Of a stretch of DNA of 64,000 nt, positions 51,607-59,879 are shown piece by piece. This DNA comes from FEB-7 sp963698265 (GTDB lineage Bacteria; Pseudomonadota; Gammaproteobacteria; Burkholderiales; Usitatibacteraceae). Below the pieces are notes generated by a model, which was not told the DNA's origin, did not search any database, and saw only the letters and a program-made list of their open reading frames with translations. The stretch lies in contig CAVOQC010000001.1 in NCBI GenBank assembly GCA_963698265.1, positions 124,001 to 188,000 of the forward strand, in the 5' to 3' direction. How positions within the stretch are numbered: position 1 is the first letter of the stretch; each line of letters begins with the position of its first letter. The position numbers and the translations under genes were made by a program.

Positions 51607-51903
51607 GAATGTCCTCCTGTTGATACAGATCGTCGAAAAGCCCACCCGGAACGGATTTTCCGGTTGACCCCGCGGATTGTCGCGAAAAGCCCGCAACGGG
51701 GAAATTGTGGAAACCCGCAATCTGCTCACGCCGGCCCGCCTGCCCCTGCCTGCCACCGCGCCGGGGTATTGTAACCACACTTGCCCCGGCCGGCCGCCGT
51801 TTTCCCGGCCGGCCCGCGACTGCGACCGGCCCCTGGCGCCGTGATACCGTTTCGTGCCCGGGCGGGGGCAGGCCACACCCCGTCTTTCCCACTGGATACC
51901 GCC

Positions 51904-52911
51904 ATGGAATATCGCAACCTCGGCCGCAGCGGCCTGAAAGTCTCCCCGGTCTGCCTGGGAACCATGATGTTCGGCGACCGCACCGATTACGCCGAGGCGG
52001 CGCGCATCGTGGCCTCCGCGCGCGACGCGGGCGTGAACTTCATCGACACCGCCGACATGTACGCGAAGAGCGAATCCGAGCGCATCGTGGGCAAGCTGAT
52101 CGCCGAGGATCGGGACCGCTGGGTGCTCGCCACCAAGGTCGGCAACCCCGTGGGCGAGGGCCCCCACCAGCGCGGCACGGGCAGGAAGCACCTGATCCAG
52201 GGCATCGACGAGAGCCTGGGGCGGCTGGGCACCGATTACGTCGACATCTACTACCTGCACAAGGACTTCGCGGACATCCCGCTCGAGGAGACGATAGGGA
52301 CGATGGGCGACATCCTCGCCTCGGGCAAGGCGCGCTACTTCGGGGTGTCGAACTTCCGCGGCTGGCGCATCGCCGAGGTGGTGCGCGTGTGCGCGGAACT
52401 GGGCGTGGCGAAGCCCGTGGTCTGCCAGCCCTACTACAACGCGATGAACCGCCAGCCGGAGGCGGAGATCCTGCCCGCCTGCCACCACCACGGCATCGGC
52501 GTGGCCTCCTACAGCCCGCTCGCGCGCGGGGTGCTGGTGGGCAAGTACCTGCCCGGCGAGACGCCGCCCGCCGACACGCGCGCCGGGCGCAGCGACAAGC
52601 GCATGATGGAGACCGAATTCCGCGCCGAATCCCTGGTGATGGCACAGGCGCTCAAGGCGCACGCGCTGAAGAAGGGCATGACCGCCACGCAGTTCGCTTT
52701 CGGCTGGGTGCTGGCCAACCGGATCGTCGCGAGCGTCATCGCGGGCCCGCGCACGCTCGAGCAGTGGGAGGGCTATCTCGGCGCGCTGGGGCGGCCGCTC
52801 GATGCCGACGACGAGGCGATGGTCGACTCGCTGGTGCGCACCGGGCACCCGTCCACGCCGGGTTACAACGACCCGGCCTATCCCCTGACCGGGCGGCTCG
52901 TCTCGCCCTGA
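51904..52911 (+). CDS. Aldo/keto reductase
   Basis: 335 aa. Catalytic tetrad: Asp and Tyr in NFIDTADMYAKSESE, Lys in VLATKVGNP, His in YLHKDFADI. It ends with the NADPH site SVIAGPRTLEQWEGY. It reduces an aldehyde or ketone; the substrate is unknown. It is divergent from dctP across 297 bp in which nothing else was seen. Confidence 0.92.
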   Translation: MEYRNLGRSGLKVSPVCLGTMMFGDRTDYAEAARIVASARDAGVNFIDTADMYAKSESERIVGKLIAEDRDRWVLATKVGNPVGEGPHQRGTGRKHLIQGIDESLGRLGTDYVDIYYLHKDFADIPLEETIGTMGDILASGKARYFGVSNFRGWRIAEVVRVCAELGVAKPVVCQPYYNAMNRQPEAEILPACHHHGIGVASYSPLARGVLVGKYLPGETPPADTRAGRSDKRMMETEFRAESLVMAQALKAHALKKGMTATQFAFGWVLANRIVASVIAGPRTLEQWEGYLGALGRPLDADDEAMVDSLVRTGHPSTPGYNDPAYPLTGRLVSP

Positions 52912-52945
52912 GCGCGGCCGCCGGCCACCGCGAGCGGCCGGGACA

Positions 52946-53440
52946 TCAGAACTTCGCGGCCACCGCCTTCGCGAGCTTCAACTGCGCGAGCTTTCCCTGG
53001 GGTGCGGTCACCTGGATCGTGAAGCGGCCCTTGCGGACGGTGAGCGCCCCGTTCACGTCCGTCCACACTGCCTCGTCTCCCACACCCATGATGTCGCTGT
53101 AGGCGCCCTGGGGGAGCCGGTCCCTGAACGCTGCGGTTCCGCCCGTGGCGGCGAGGTTCTCGCGGTAGCGCTCCAGGTCCGCGGCCGCCTGCTTGGCACT
53201 CGGCGAGGCTTCGACATGGAAGACGACGGCGGGGTCGCGCTTGCCTTCGGCAAAGGAACACGTCCAGAGCGTCGGCGTCACCTTTCCGACCTTGCGCACG
53301 ACCTGCGCGGCGCTCGTGCCGAGGAAAGGCGCCGCATCCGTTGCGGCGAAGCCGCCGCAATCGGCGGGATCGGCCGCCTGGGCGATGCCCGCGGCTGCCA
53401 GCAGGAGGGAAGGGACGGCTAGACGGATCGGCTGGTTCAT
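52946..53440 (-). CDS. Secreted small protein, function unknown
   Basis: 164 aa with a signal peptide (LAVPSLLLAAAGIAQA). Two cysteines (ADCGGFA and LWTCSFA) and a C-terminal strand RFTIQVTAPQ. The pattern resembles the 158-aa protein at 24816-25292, suggesting a shared DUF3558-like family. It is 41 bp after the diguanylate cyclase on the same strand. Confidence 0.72.
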   Translation of the reverse strand: MNQPIRLAVPSLLLAAAGIAQAADPADCGGFAATDAAPFLGTSAAQVVRKVGKVTPTLWTCSFAEGKRDPAVVFHVEASPSAKQAAADLERYRENLAATGGTAAFRDRLPQGAYSDIMGVGDEAVWTDVNGALTVRKGRFTIQVTAPQGKLAQLKLAKAVAAKF

Positions 53441-53481
53441 GACGAACTCCTTCGCGTTGCGGGACCGCGGGATCCCGCCGG

Positions 53482-54633
53482 TCATTGCACGACGCGGTTT
53501 CGGCCCGCGTCCTTGGCCTCGTAGAGGCGCGCGTCGGCGACGGCGAAGAGCTTGTCCCAGGTGGTCCCGTCCCCGGGGTGCAGCGCGAGACCGCCGCTCA
53601 GGGTGACGGAAATCGCCGTGCCGTCGCGCACGAGCGGCGTGGCCTCCACCAGCTCGCGAAACCGGTTGGCCGCCTTCTCCGCGCCGCCCGACTGGTGACC
53701 GCACATGATCACCACGAACTCCTCCCCGCCCAGCCTGCCGAGCACGTCCTCCGTGCGCTTGGCGTCCGCGAGCAGCTGACCCACGTGGCGGAGCAGGGCG
53801 TCGCCCGCCAGGTGGCCGTGGGTGTCGTTCACGTCCTTGAAGCGGTCGATGTCGAAGACCGCGAGGGCGAAGCCGACTCCCGTCCGGGACGATCGCGCGA
53901 CCTCCTCCTCGAAGCGGGCCACGATGGCGCGGCGGTTGGCGAGCCCCGTGAGCGAATCCGTGTAGGCCATGCGCCCCATGGCGGCCTGGACGAGGCGCAC
54001 CTCGACCCAGAAGAGCCCGAAGGCCGCGCCCACGCCGACCAGGATCTGGGCGATGGCGAAGTACGAGACCACGATGTCCAGCCGCTCGCGGTCGAGGGGC
54101 TCCGCGAGGAGCGAGGGCATCGCCGCCACCCGCGCCCACCAGACGAGGATCGCCGACGCAAGCGTCATCGCGAGGAAGCGGGACGCGCGCACCGCGTCGG
54201 GCGTCGGGTGGAGCAGCAGCATCGCCGCGCCCCAGGCGAAGAAGGCGGTCGCGAGCACCGTGGGCGCGACGACGTTCACCGCGACGTGGGGCGCGGGCAG
54301 CGCGAAGTTGCCGATCGCGAGCACCGCGAAGGTCACCGCGATGCCGCCGGCCACGGCGCTGCGCGCGAGGCGCCTTCCGGTGTAGTGCAGCACGCCGTGA
54401 ATGGTGATCGCCGACGAGGCCGAAATGAGCGCATTGCCCGCGAAGCCCGCGACCGGTACCGGCATGAACCGCATCAGCGTGATCGCGAGGCCCGTGGAAT
54501 ACGCGAGCAGGCCCCAACCCCAGTAGCGAAGCGCCGGCGAGTCCCGCTCGCCACGCGAGATCGCGAGGCACAGCGCTCCCAGCAATGCGTGCACGCACAG
54601 GAGCGTGAGGACGAGGAATTGCGCCCGATCCAT
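53482..54633 (-). CDS. Membrane diguanylate cyclase
   Basis: 383 aa. Six or seven membrane helices fill residues 1-210, then a GGDEF domain with active site Gly302-Gly-Glu-Glu-Phe306. The RxxD inhibitory site Arg293-Thr-Glu-Asp296 lies five residues before it, so product feedback by c-di-GMP is likely. It makes c-di-GMP from two GTP. The membrane part matches no sensor family that I recognise. ridA starts upstream on the same strand. Confidence 0.94.
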   Translation of the reverse strand: MDRAQFLVLTLLCVHALLGALCLAISRGERDSPALRYWGWGLLAYSTGLAITLMRFMPVPVAGFAGNALISASSAITIHGVLHYTGRRLARSAVAGGIAVTFAVLAIGNFALPAPHVAVNVVAPTVLATAFFAWGAAMLLLHPTPDAVRASRFLAMTLASAILVWWARVAAMPSLLAEPLDRERLDIVVSYFAIAQILVGVGAAFGLFWVEVRLVQAAMGRMAYTDSLTGLANRRAIVARFEEEVARSSRTGVGFALAVFDIDRFKDVNDTHGHLAGDALLRHVGQLLADAKRTEDVLGRLGGEEFVVIMCGHQSGGAEKAANRFRELVEATPLVRDGTAISVTLSGGLALHPGDGTTWDKLFAVADARLYEAKDAGRNRVVQ

Positions 54634-54658
54634 CGTGCGAACCCGGCCTGGCGGGGCT

Positions 54659-55006
54659 TCAGGCCGCGGCGACGGCCAGGATCTCGACCCGGTACGCGGG
54701 GTTGGCGAGCTTCGCTTCCACCGTCGCCCGTGCCGGCGTGTGCCCGGGCACGACCCAGCGCTCCCAGACCGCGTTCATCGCCGCGAAGTCCCCCATGTCC
54801 GGCAGGAAGATCTGCGCGGACAGGAGCTTCGACTTGTCGCTGCCTGCCTCGCCCAGCAGGCGGTCGATGGAGGCGAGCACCTCCTCGGTCTGGCCGATGA
54901 TGTCCCGGGTCATGTCGGAAGCCACCTGGCCCGCGAGGTAGATCGTGCCGCCGTGCACGACCATCTCCGAAAGCCGCTTCGCCACGTGGAATCGCTGGAT
55001 CGTCAT
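54659..55006 (-). CDS. RidA-family protein
   Basis: 115 aa. The C-terminal signature ATVEAKLANPAYRVEILAVAA is the RidA loop, here without the canonical catalytic Arg-Val pair in the middle position. The active-site Tyr region IYLAGQV is present. Two genes upstream is dadA, whose product makes imino acids that RidA-type enzymes hydrolyse. It differs from the RidA at 46963. Confidence 0.88.
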   Translation of the reverse strand: MTIQRFHVAKRLSEMVVHGGTIYLAGQVASDMTRDIIGQTEEVLASIDRLLGEAGSDKSKLLSAQIFLPDMGDFAAMNAVWERWVVPGHTPARATVEAKLANPAYRVEILAVAAA

Positions 55007-55035
55007 TGCTGCGCTCTCCTGGAAATCAAGTCGGT

Positions 55036-55455
55036 TCAGGGCTCGAGGACGGCTTCGCGCGTCTCGCCGCCGGCGCCCCCGGGTTTCATCGCCGCACGCA
55101 CGACGACGCGGCGAAGGCCGGAGGGCAACTTCACGCCCGCGAGCTCTCGCGTGAAAGGCTGCTCGTCCGCATGGGGATGCGCGAGCACCCTCGTGCCGAG
55201 CACCCGGCCGTCGGGTGCGACGACCTCGAAACGGTCGCAGTAGTAGTCCCAGCCGCGATCCCTGCTGCGGATCGTCACGTCGAAGCGCCAGGTTCCGCCC
55301 GCCTCGCGCGCGGCCTTCACGGCGAGCACGTCCGCTTCGCCGGCCGCGGCAGGCACCGTGAAGCCGGCCGCCACCGACACGCAGGCCGTGGCGATGAGGC
55401 CGCGCGCCGCGCGCAATGCTGCGTGGAAGTCCGTCATGGAGCCATTGTCCGACAT
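55036..55455 (-). CDS. Secreted protein, function unknown
   Basis: 139 aa from 55455 (another ATG at 55437). A signal peptide is likely (ARGLIATACVSVAAGFTVPAAA). The mature part is beta-rich: GTWRFDVTIRSRDRGWDYYC, then RLVRVVVRA-like strands. One Cys is visible after the signal. It lies between dadA and ridA on the same strand. No known family. Confidence 0.65.
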   Translation of the reverse strand: MSDNGSMTDFHAALRAARGLIATACVSVAAGFTVPAAAGEADVLAVKAAREAGGTWRFDVTIRSRDRGWDYYCDRFEVVAPDGRVLGTRVLAHPHADEQPFTRELAGVKLPSGLRRVVVRAAMKPGGAGGETREAVLEP

Positions 55456-55485
55456 TTTCGGTCCCGCATCAGGAGCACGCGGCGA

Positions 55486-56739
55486 TCAGCCCGTGGTGAA
55501 CGCGAAATCCACGGCCGGTCGACGGCCGCTCACCAGGTCGGCCAGGGCCGCGCCGGAACCGCAGGCCATGGTCCAGCCGAGCGTGCCATGGCCGGTGTTG
55601 AGCCAGAGCTTCGGAATGCGCGTCGCACCCACCAGGGGCACGTTCGACGGGGTGGCCGGACGAAGCCCGGCCCAGTACTGCGGCCGGGACCACTCGCCCG
55701 CGCCGGGGAAGAAAGACGCCGCGCGCCGGACCAGCGCCTCGCAGCGCACGGGATTGAGTTCAGTGGACCAGCCGGAAAGTTCCGCCGTGCCCGCAACTCG
55801 GATGCGCCCGCCCAGGCGCGCGATGACGATCTTCGCCTCGTCGTCGGTCAGGCTCACCGCGGGCGCCTTGCCGGGGTCGGCCACGTCCACCGTGGCCGAG
55901 TAGCCCTTGGCGGGGTAGATCGGCAGCACGACGCCGAGCGGTCGCGTGAGGAGCGCGCTGTAGGCGCCGAGCGCCACCACGAACGCGTCGCCCGCGATCG
56001 TCTCATCTGCGCCCTCGCACGAGACCACGACGCCGGTCACGCCCTTCGCCGTGGCGCGAAGCCCCCGGATGTCGCATCGCGTGCGGAAGACCACGCCGCG
56101 CGCCTCGGCGAGCTTCGCGAGGTTTGCGGTGAAAAGATAGGCGTCCCCCGACTCGTCCGAGGGCGTGTAGGTCGCCCCCACGATCCTCGCGGCCGCCGGC
56201 GCGAGCGCCGGCTCGATCGCGATCGCCTCCTCCACCGACTTCTCCGCGCGGTCCAGGCCGAAGCGCCGCATGAGCGCGGTCGCTTCCCGCGCGGCCTCGA
56301 ACTCCGGGCGTTCCGTGTAGTAGTGCAGGATGCCCCGCGTCGACTCGTCGTAGGCGATCCCGGTCTGCGCGCGAAGCTCCTGCAGCATCGTCCTCGAGTA
56401 GAAGCCCAGGGCGAGGATCTGCGCGATGTTCTCGCGCGTGCGCCACGCGAGGCACTCGTAGAGGAAGCGAAGTCCCCAGGACCATTGCGCAGGATCCATG
56501 CGCGGGCGGAAGTGCAGCGGTGCGTCCTCCCGGGAGAGCCACCGGAGGATCTTCGCCGGCGCGCCCGGGTTGGCCCAGGGTTCGGCGTGGCACACCGAGA
56601 CCTGCCCGCCGTTGGCGAACGAAGTCTCGAGCCCCGGGCCTTCGCGGCGCTCGACCACCACCACCTCGTGTCCCGCCTGCGCGAGGTACCAGGCGCACGT
56701 GGTGCCGATCACGCCGGCGCCGAGAACGATGACTTTCAT
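55486..56739 (-). CDS. dadA: D-amino acid dehydrogenase small subunit type flavoprotein
   Basis: 417 aa, the normal DadA length. FAD-binding VIVLGAGVIGTTCAWYLAQAG is followed by the DadA-typical SFANGGQVSVCHAEPWANPG. C-terminal parts WAGLRPATPSNVPLVG and NTGHGTLGWTMACGSG are conserved. It oxidises D-alanine and other D-amino acids to 2-oxoacids via imines, passing electrons to the respiratory chain. No dadX racemase is adjacent. A hairpin (56766-56802) lies in its leader. Confidence 0.94.
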   Translation of the reverse strand: MKVIVLGAGVIGTTCAWYLAQAGHEVVVVERREGPGLETSFANGGQVSVCHAEPWANPGAPAKILRWLSREDAPLHFRPRMDPAQWSWGLRFLYECLAWRTRENIAQILALGFYSRTMLQELRAQTGIAYDESTRGILHYYTERPEFEAAREATALMRRFGLDRAEKSVEEAIAIEPALAPAAARIVGATYTPSDESGDAYLFTANLAKLAEARGVVFRTRCDIRGLRATAKGVTGVVVSCEGADETIAGDAFVVALGAYSALLTRPLGVVLPIYPAKGYSATVDVADPGKAPAVSLTDDEAKIVIARLGGRIRVAGTAELSGWSTELNPVRCEALVRRAASFFPGAGEWSRPQYWAGLRPATPSNVPLVGATRIPKLWLNTGHGTLGWTMACGSGAALADLVSGRRPAVDFAFTTG

Positions 56740-56765
56740 GCGTGTTTCGCGATCCCGAAAACGGA

Positions 56766-56802
56766 CAAGGGGAGAAACGCCATTGTCGCGCTTCTCCCCT
56801 TG
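56766..56802. promoter_or_regulatory. 11-bp inverted repeat between dadA and the Nudix gene
   Basis: CAAGGGGAGAA (56766-56776) and TTCTCCCCTTG (56792-56802) pair perfectly across 15 nt. They lie 27-63 bp upstream of dadA in a divergent intergenic gap. It could be an operator (for instance an Lrp-type regulator) or a leader hairpin. No related copy was seen elsewhere in the window. Confidence 0.45.
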
Positions 56803-56863
56803 CCCGCTTCTCCTCCCCGGAGTTGGCGCGGAATATAGGGAAATGGCCTAGACTTGTCAACGC

Positions 56864-57739
56864 ATGAAGACGCGCCTCTACGCAGACCTCACCGCATTCG
56901 TCCGGGCCGCGTGCACGCACTCCTCGCACCTGGACCGCGAGGTGCCGCTGCTGCCCTTCTACGTGCGCGAGCACCCGGTCGGGTGGATCCGGCCCTCGTT
57001 CGCGGACGTGCTGCGCCGCTGGCCGCACGTCTTCGAGGCGACGAACGCATTCGTCTCGATGCGCGCCGCACCGGACACGGTCCACGGCCGGACCTCCGCG
57101 ATGGCGGAGGTGACGCGCGCGCTCGCGGCCGACGGCGTGATCCGCGGCTGGCGCGACGAGCCGGTGAGCATCTCCCACAACTACGCCGCGCCGGAACTGC
57201 TGCGGATCGAGCGCGCCGCCACGCGCCACTTCGGCATGATGGCCTATGGCGCGCACCTGAACGGCTTCACGAGGCGGCAGGGCGAGCCGCACCTGTGGAT
57301 CGCGCGGCGCTCGGCTTCCAAGAGCGTCGATCCCGACCGGCTCGACAATCTCGTCGGCGGGCGCGTCTCCTGCGGCTACACCGTCGGAGAGACGATCCGC
57401 AAGGAGGCGTGGGAGGAGGCGGGAATTCCCGCGCCGCTGATGGCGGGGCTCGCCTGCGCGAGCGTGGTGCGCGTCGAGTACTCGGTGCCGGAGGGCCTGC
57501 ACCGCGAGACGCTCTTCGTCCACGACCTCTGGCTTCCCGAGGACTTCCGTCCGCAGAACCAGGATGGCGAGGTGGCCCGCCTCTACTGCCTCGGCATTCC
57601 CGAGGCGATCGAGGCGATCCTCGCCGGCGAGTTCACCCTCGACGCGGGTGCCGTCACGGTGGACGCGCTCGCGCGCAGCGGCGTCCTCGCGCCCGAGGAT
57701 CCGCAGTACCTCGAACTGGTGCGCCTGCTCAGGCCGTGA
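56864..57739 (+). CDS. Nudix hydrolase with DUF4743 N-terminal domain
   Basis: 291 aa. The N-terminal ~110 residues look like DUF4743, common in Nudix proteins related to thiamine diphosphate metabolism. The Nudix box reads GGRVSCGYTVGETIRKEAWE plus EAGI, with Lys at the usual Arg position of REUxEE. It probably hydrolyses a nucleoside diphosphate derivative or oxidised thiamine diphosphate. The stop overlaps the MFS start (GTGA). Confidence 0.87.
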   Translation: MKTRLYADLTAFVRAACTHSSHLDREVPLLPFYVREHPVGWIRPSFADVLRRWPHVFEATNAFVSMRAAPDTVHGRTSAMAEVTRALAADGVIRGWRDEPVSISHNYAAPELLRIERAATRHFGMMAYGAHLNGFTRRQGEPHLWIARRSASKSVDPDRLDNLVGGRVSCGYTVGETIRKEAWEEAGIPAPLMAGLACASVVRVEYSVPEGLHRETLFVHDLWLPEDFRPQNQDGEVARLYCLGIPEAIEAILAGEFTLDAGAVTVDALARSGVLAPEDPQYLELVRLLRP

Positions 57740-58938
57740 AGCGCGGCACGCTCTTCCCGCTCGCCGCCACACTCGCGGTGCAGCTCCTCGTGTCCATGGC
57801 GGTCGTCACGGTGCCGGTGCTCGCGCCCGCGCTCGCCCGCGACACCGGCATGCAGCCCGGCTTCATCGGCCTCTTCATCGCCCTCGTCTACGGCGTGGGC
57901 ATGGCCGCGAGCCTCGTCTCGGGCGCGTTCGTGCGGCGCCACGGCGCCATCCGGCTGAGCCAGCTCTGCCTCGTCGCCTGCGCGGCGGGGCTTGCATGCC
58001 TCGCGGTGGGCACTCCGCTCACGATCGCCGCGAGCGCGATCCTGCTCGGCGCGGGCTACGGCCCGGTCACGCCGGCCAGCTCGCACGTGCTCGCGAAGAC
58101 CACGCCTCCCGCCATGATGTCCCTCGTGTTCTCGCTCAAGCAGACGGGCGTGCCCCTCGGCGGCGTCCTGGCGGGGGCGATCGTCCCGGCACTCGTGGCG
58201 TGGGTGGACTGGCGCGCGGCCTCGCTCGCGGTGGGCGCGGCGTGCCTCGCGACCGTGGCACTCGCCCAGCCCCTGCGCGCCGCGCTCGACGCGGACCGCG
58301 ACCCGACCTCCCGTTTCGCGCCGCGGGCCATCGCGCGCCCCCTCAGCCACACCCTCGCGGACCCCGCGCTGCGGCGGCTCGCCATCTGCTCGTTCTTCTT
58401 CGCCTCGCTGCAGCTCTGCCTCATCACGTTCCTGGTGACGCACCTCACGCTGAACCTGGGCTACACGCTCGTCGAGGCGGGGCTCATGCTGAGCGCCGCG
58501 CAGGCCGGCGGCGTGGTGGCGCGGATCGCCTGGGGCGCGATCGCGGACCGGCGTGGACGCCCGATGCGGCTCCTCGGCATCGTCGCCCTGGCCATGGGGC
58601 TCGCCGCCCTCGCGACCGCGGGCTTCACGCCGCGCTGGCCCGCGGCGGCCATCGCCGTGGTGTGCGCGGCGTTCGGCGCCACGGCGATCGGCTGGAACGG
58701 CGTCTACCTCGCCCAGGTGGCTCGCCTTGCACCGCCGGGCAAGGCCGGCGAGGCCACGGGGGGCTCCCTCGTCTTCACCTACGGCGGCGCGCTCTTCGGC
58801 CCGCCCGTCTTCACCTTCCTGGTGGCCGCCGGCGCGGGATATCCCGCGGCCTTCGTGGCCGCCGCGGTGCCGCCCGTGCTCTGCGGGTTCTGGCTGCTGT
58901 GGCGCGATCGCGCGCCGCCCCAGGGCGCCGTTGGCTAG
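57736..58938 (+). CDS. MFS transporter
   Basis: 400 aa with 12 predicted membrane helices. The loop 2-3 region ASLVSGAFVRRHGAIRLSQ is the MFS basic loop, and its repeat AWGAIADRRGRPMRLLG is in the second half. The substrate is unknown. It begins with GTG inside the Nudix stop and is 12 bp before the EamA gene, so the three likely form an operon. Confidence 0.9.
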   Translation: MKRGTLFPLAATLAVQLLVSMAVVTVPVLAPALARDTGMQPGFIGLFIALVYGVGMAASLVSGAFVRRHGAIRLSQLCLVACAAGLACLAVGTPLTIAASAILLGAGYGPVTPASSHVLAKTTPPAMMSLVFSLKQTGVPLGGVLAGAIVPALVAWVDWRAASLAVGAACLATVALAQPLRAALDADRDPTSRFAPRAIARPLSHTLADPALRRLAICSFFFASLQLCLITFLVTHLTLNLGYTLVEAGLMLSAAQAGGVVARIAWGAIADRRGRPMRLLGIVALAMGLAALATAGFTPRWPAAAIAVVCAAFGATAIGWNGVYLAQVARLAPPGKAGEATGGSLVFTYGGALFGPPVFTFLVAAGAGYPAAFVAAAVPPVLCGFWLLWRDRAPPQGAVG

Positions 58939-58950
58939 AATGGCGCCTCG

Positions 58951-59817
58951 ATGACCGGGCTCGCCCTCCTGCTCGTGCTCGCCTCCGCCCTCATCCACGC
59001 GAGCTGGAACTTCCTCCTGAAGAAGAGCGGCGGCGGCTCTGGCCTCATCACCGCCGCCTGCCTCGTCTCGCTCGTCGCTTACGCGCCCGTGGTCGCCGCC
59101 GCCGCCTACATCCAGGGCTACCGGTTCCTGCCGATCCACCTCGCGCTCATGTTCGCGAGCGGGATGATCCACACCGTGTACTTCCTGCTGCTGGATCGCG
59201 CCTACCGCAGCGGCGGCGACCTCTCGATCGTCTACCCGCTCGCCCGCGCCACGGGCCCGCTCCTCACCATCGTGGTGGCGGTGCTCTTCCTGGGCGAGCG
59301 CCCGGGGCCCACCGCGCTCGCCGGCGCGGTGCTCATCGGCGTGTCCGCGCTCGTGCTCACCGGCAATCCCTTCCACTGGCACAAGGGCGAGGCCCGCCAC
59401 GCGGTGGGCTTCGCGCTCCTCACCGGGTTCACGATCTCGGTCTACACCATCTGCGACAAGGCCTCGGTGGCCTCGTGGCTCATCCCGCCGCTCGTCTTCG
59501 ACTGGGGCTGCAACTTCTTCCGCTCGGTGGTGCTCGTGCCCTTCATCCAGCACCGCGCGCCGGGAGCGATCGCCGAGGCGTGGCGGACGAGGCGACGCAC
59601 GGTGATCGCCATCGCGCTCCTCTCCCCGCTTTCCTACATCTTCGTGCTCACCGCCATGGTCTTCACGCCGGTGAGCCTCGTGGCCCCGGCGCGCGAAGTG
59701 TCGATCCTCTTCGCCGCACTCATGGGAGCGCACTTCCTCAAGGAGGGCGACTTCAAGCGCCGCCTCCTCGCGGCCGCGGGCATGGCCCTCGGCGTGGCGG
59801 GCCTCACGCTCGGCTAG
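58951..59817 (+). CDS. DMT-superfamily (EamA) permease
   Basis: 288 aa, ten membrane helices in two EamA repeats; AAREVSILFAALMGAHFLKE-type end (ARAVS-like) is seen in the second repeat. Different from the EamA protein at 21333. The substrate is unknown. The C-terminal gene of the Nudix-MFS-EamA set. Confidence 0.88.
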   Translation: MTGLALLLVLASALIHASWNFLLKKSGGGSGLITAACLVSLVAYAPVVAAAAYIQGYRFLPIHLALMFASGMIHTVYFLLLDRAYRSGGDLSIVYPLARATGPLLTIVVAVLFLGERPGPTALAGAVLIGVSALVLTGNPFHWHKGEARHAVGFALLTGFTISVYTICDKASVASWLIPPLVFDWGCNFFRSVVLVPFIQHRAPGAIAEAWRTRRRTVIAIALLSPLSYIFVLTAMVFTPVSLVAPAREVSILFAALMGAHFLKEGDFKRRLLAAAGMALGVAGLTLG

Positions 59818-59834
59818 GGGCCCCGAGCGGCAGT

Positions 59835-59840
59835 TATAAT
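59835..59840 (+). promoter_or_regulatory. TATAAT -10 hexamer before pgi
   Basis: A perfect TATAAT in a short AT-rich spot, 39 bp before the chosen GTG start of pgi. The -35 region (about 17 bp upstream) has no good TTGACA match, so a standard sigma-70 promoter is only likely. Confidence 0.45.
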
Positions 59841-59879
59841 CCCCGGCTTGTGCGGCCTTACGCCGCAATCCGGCGACCT

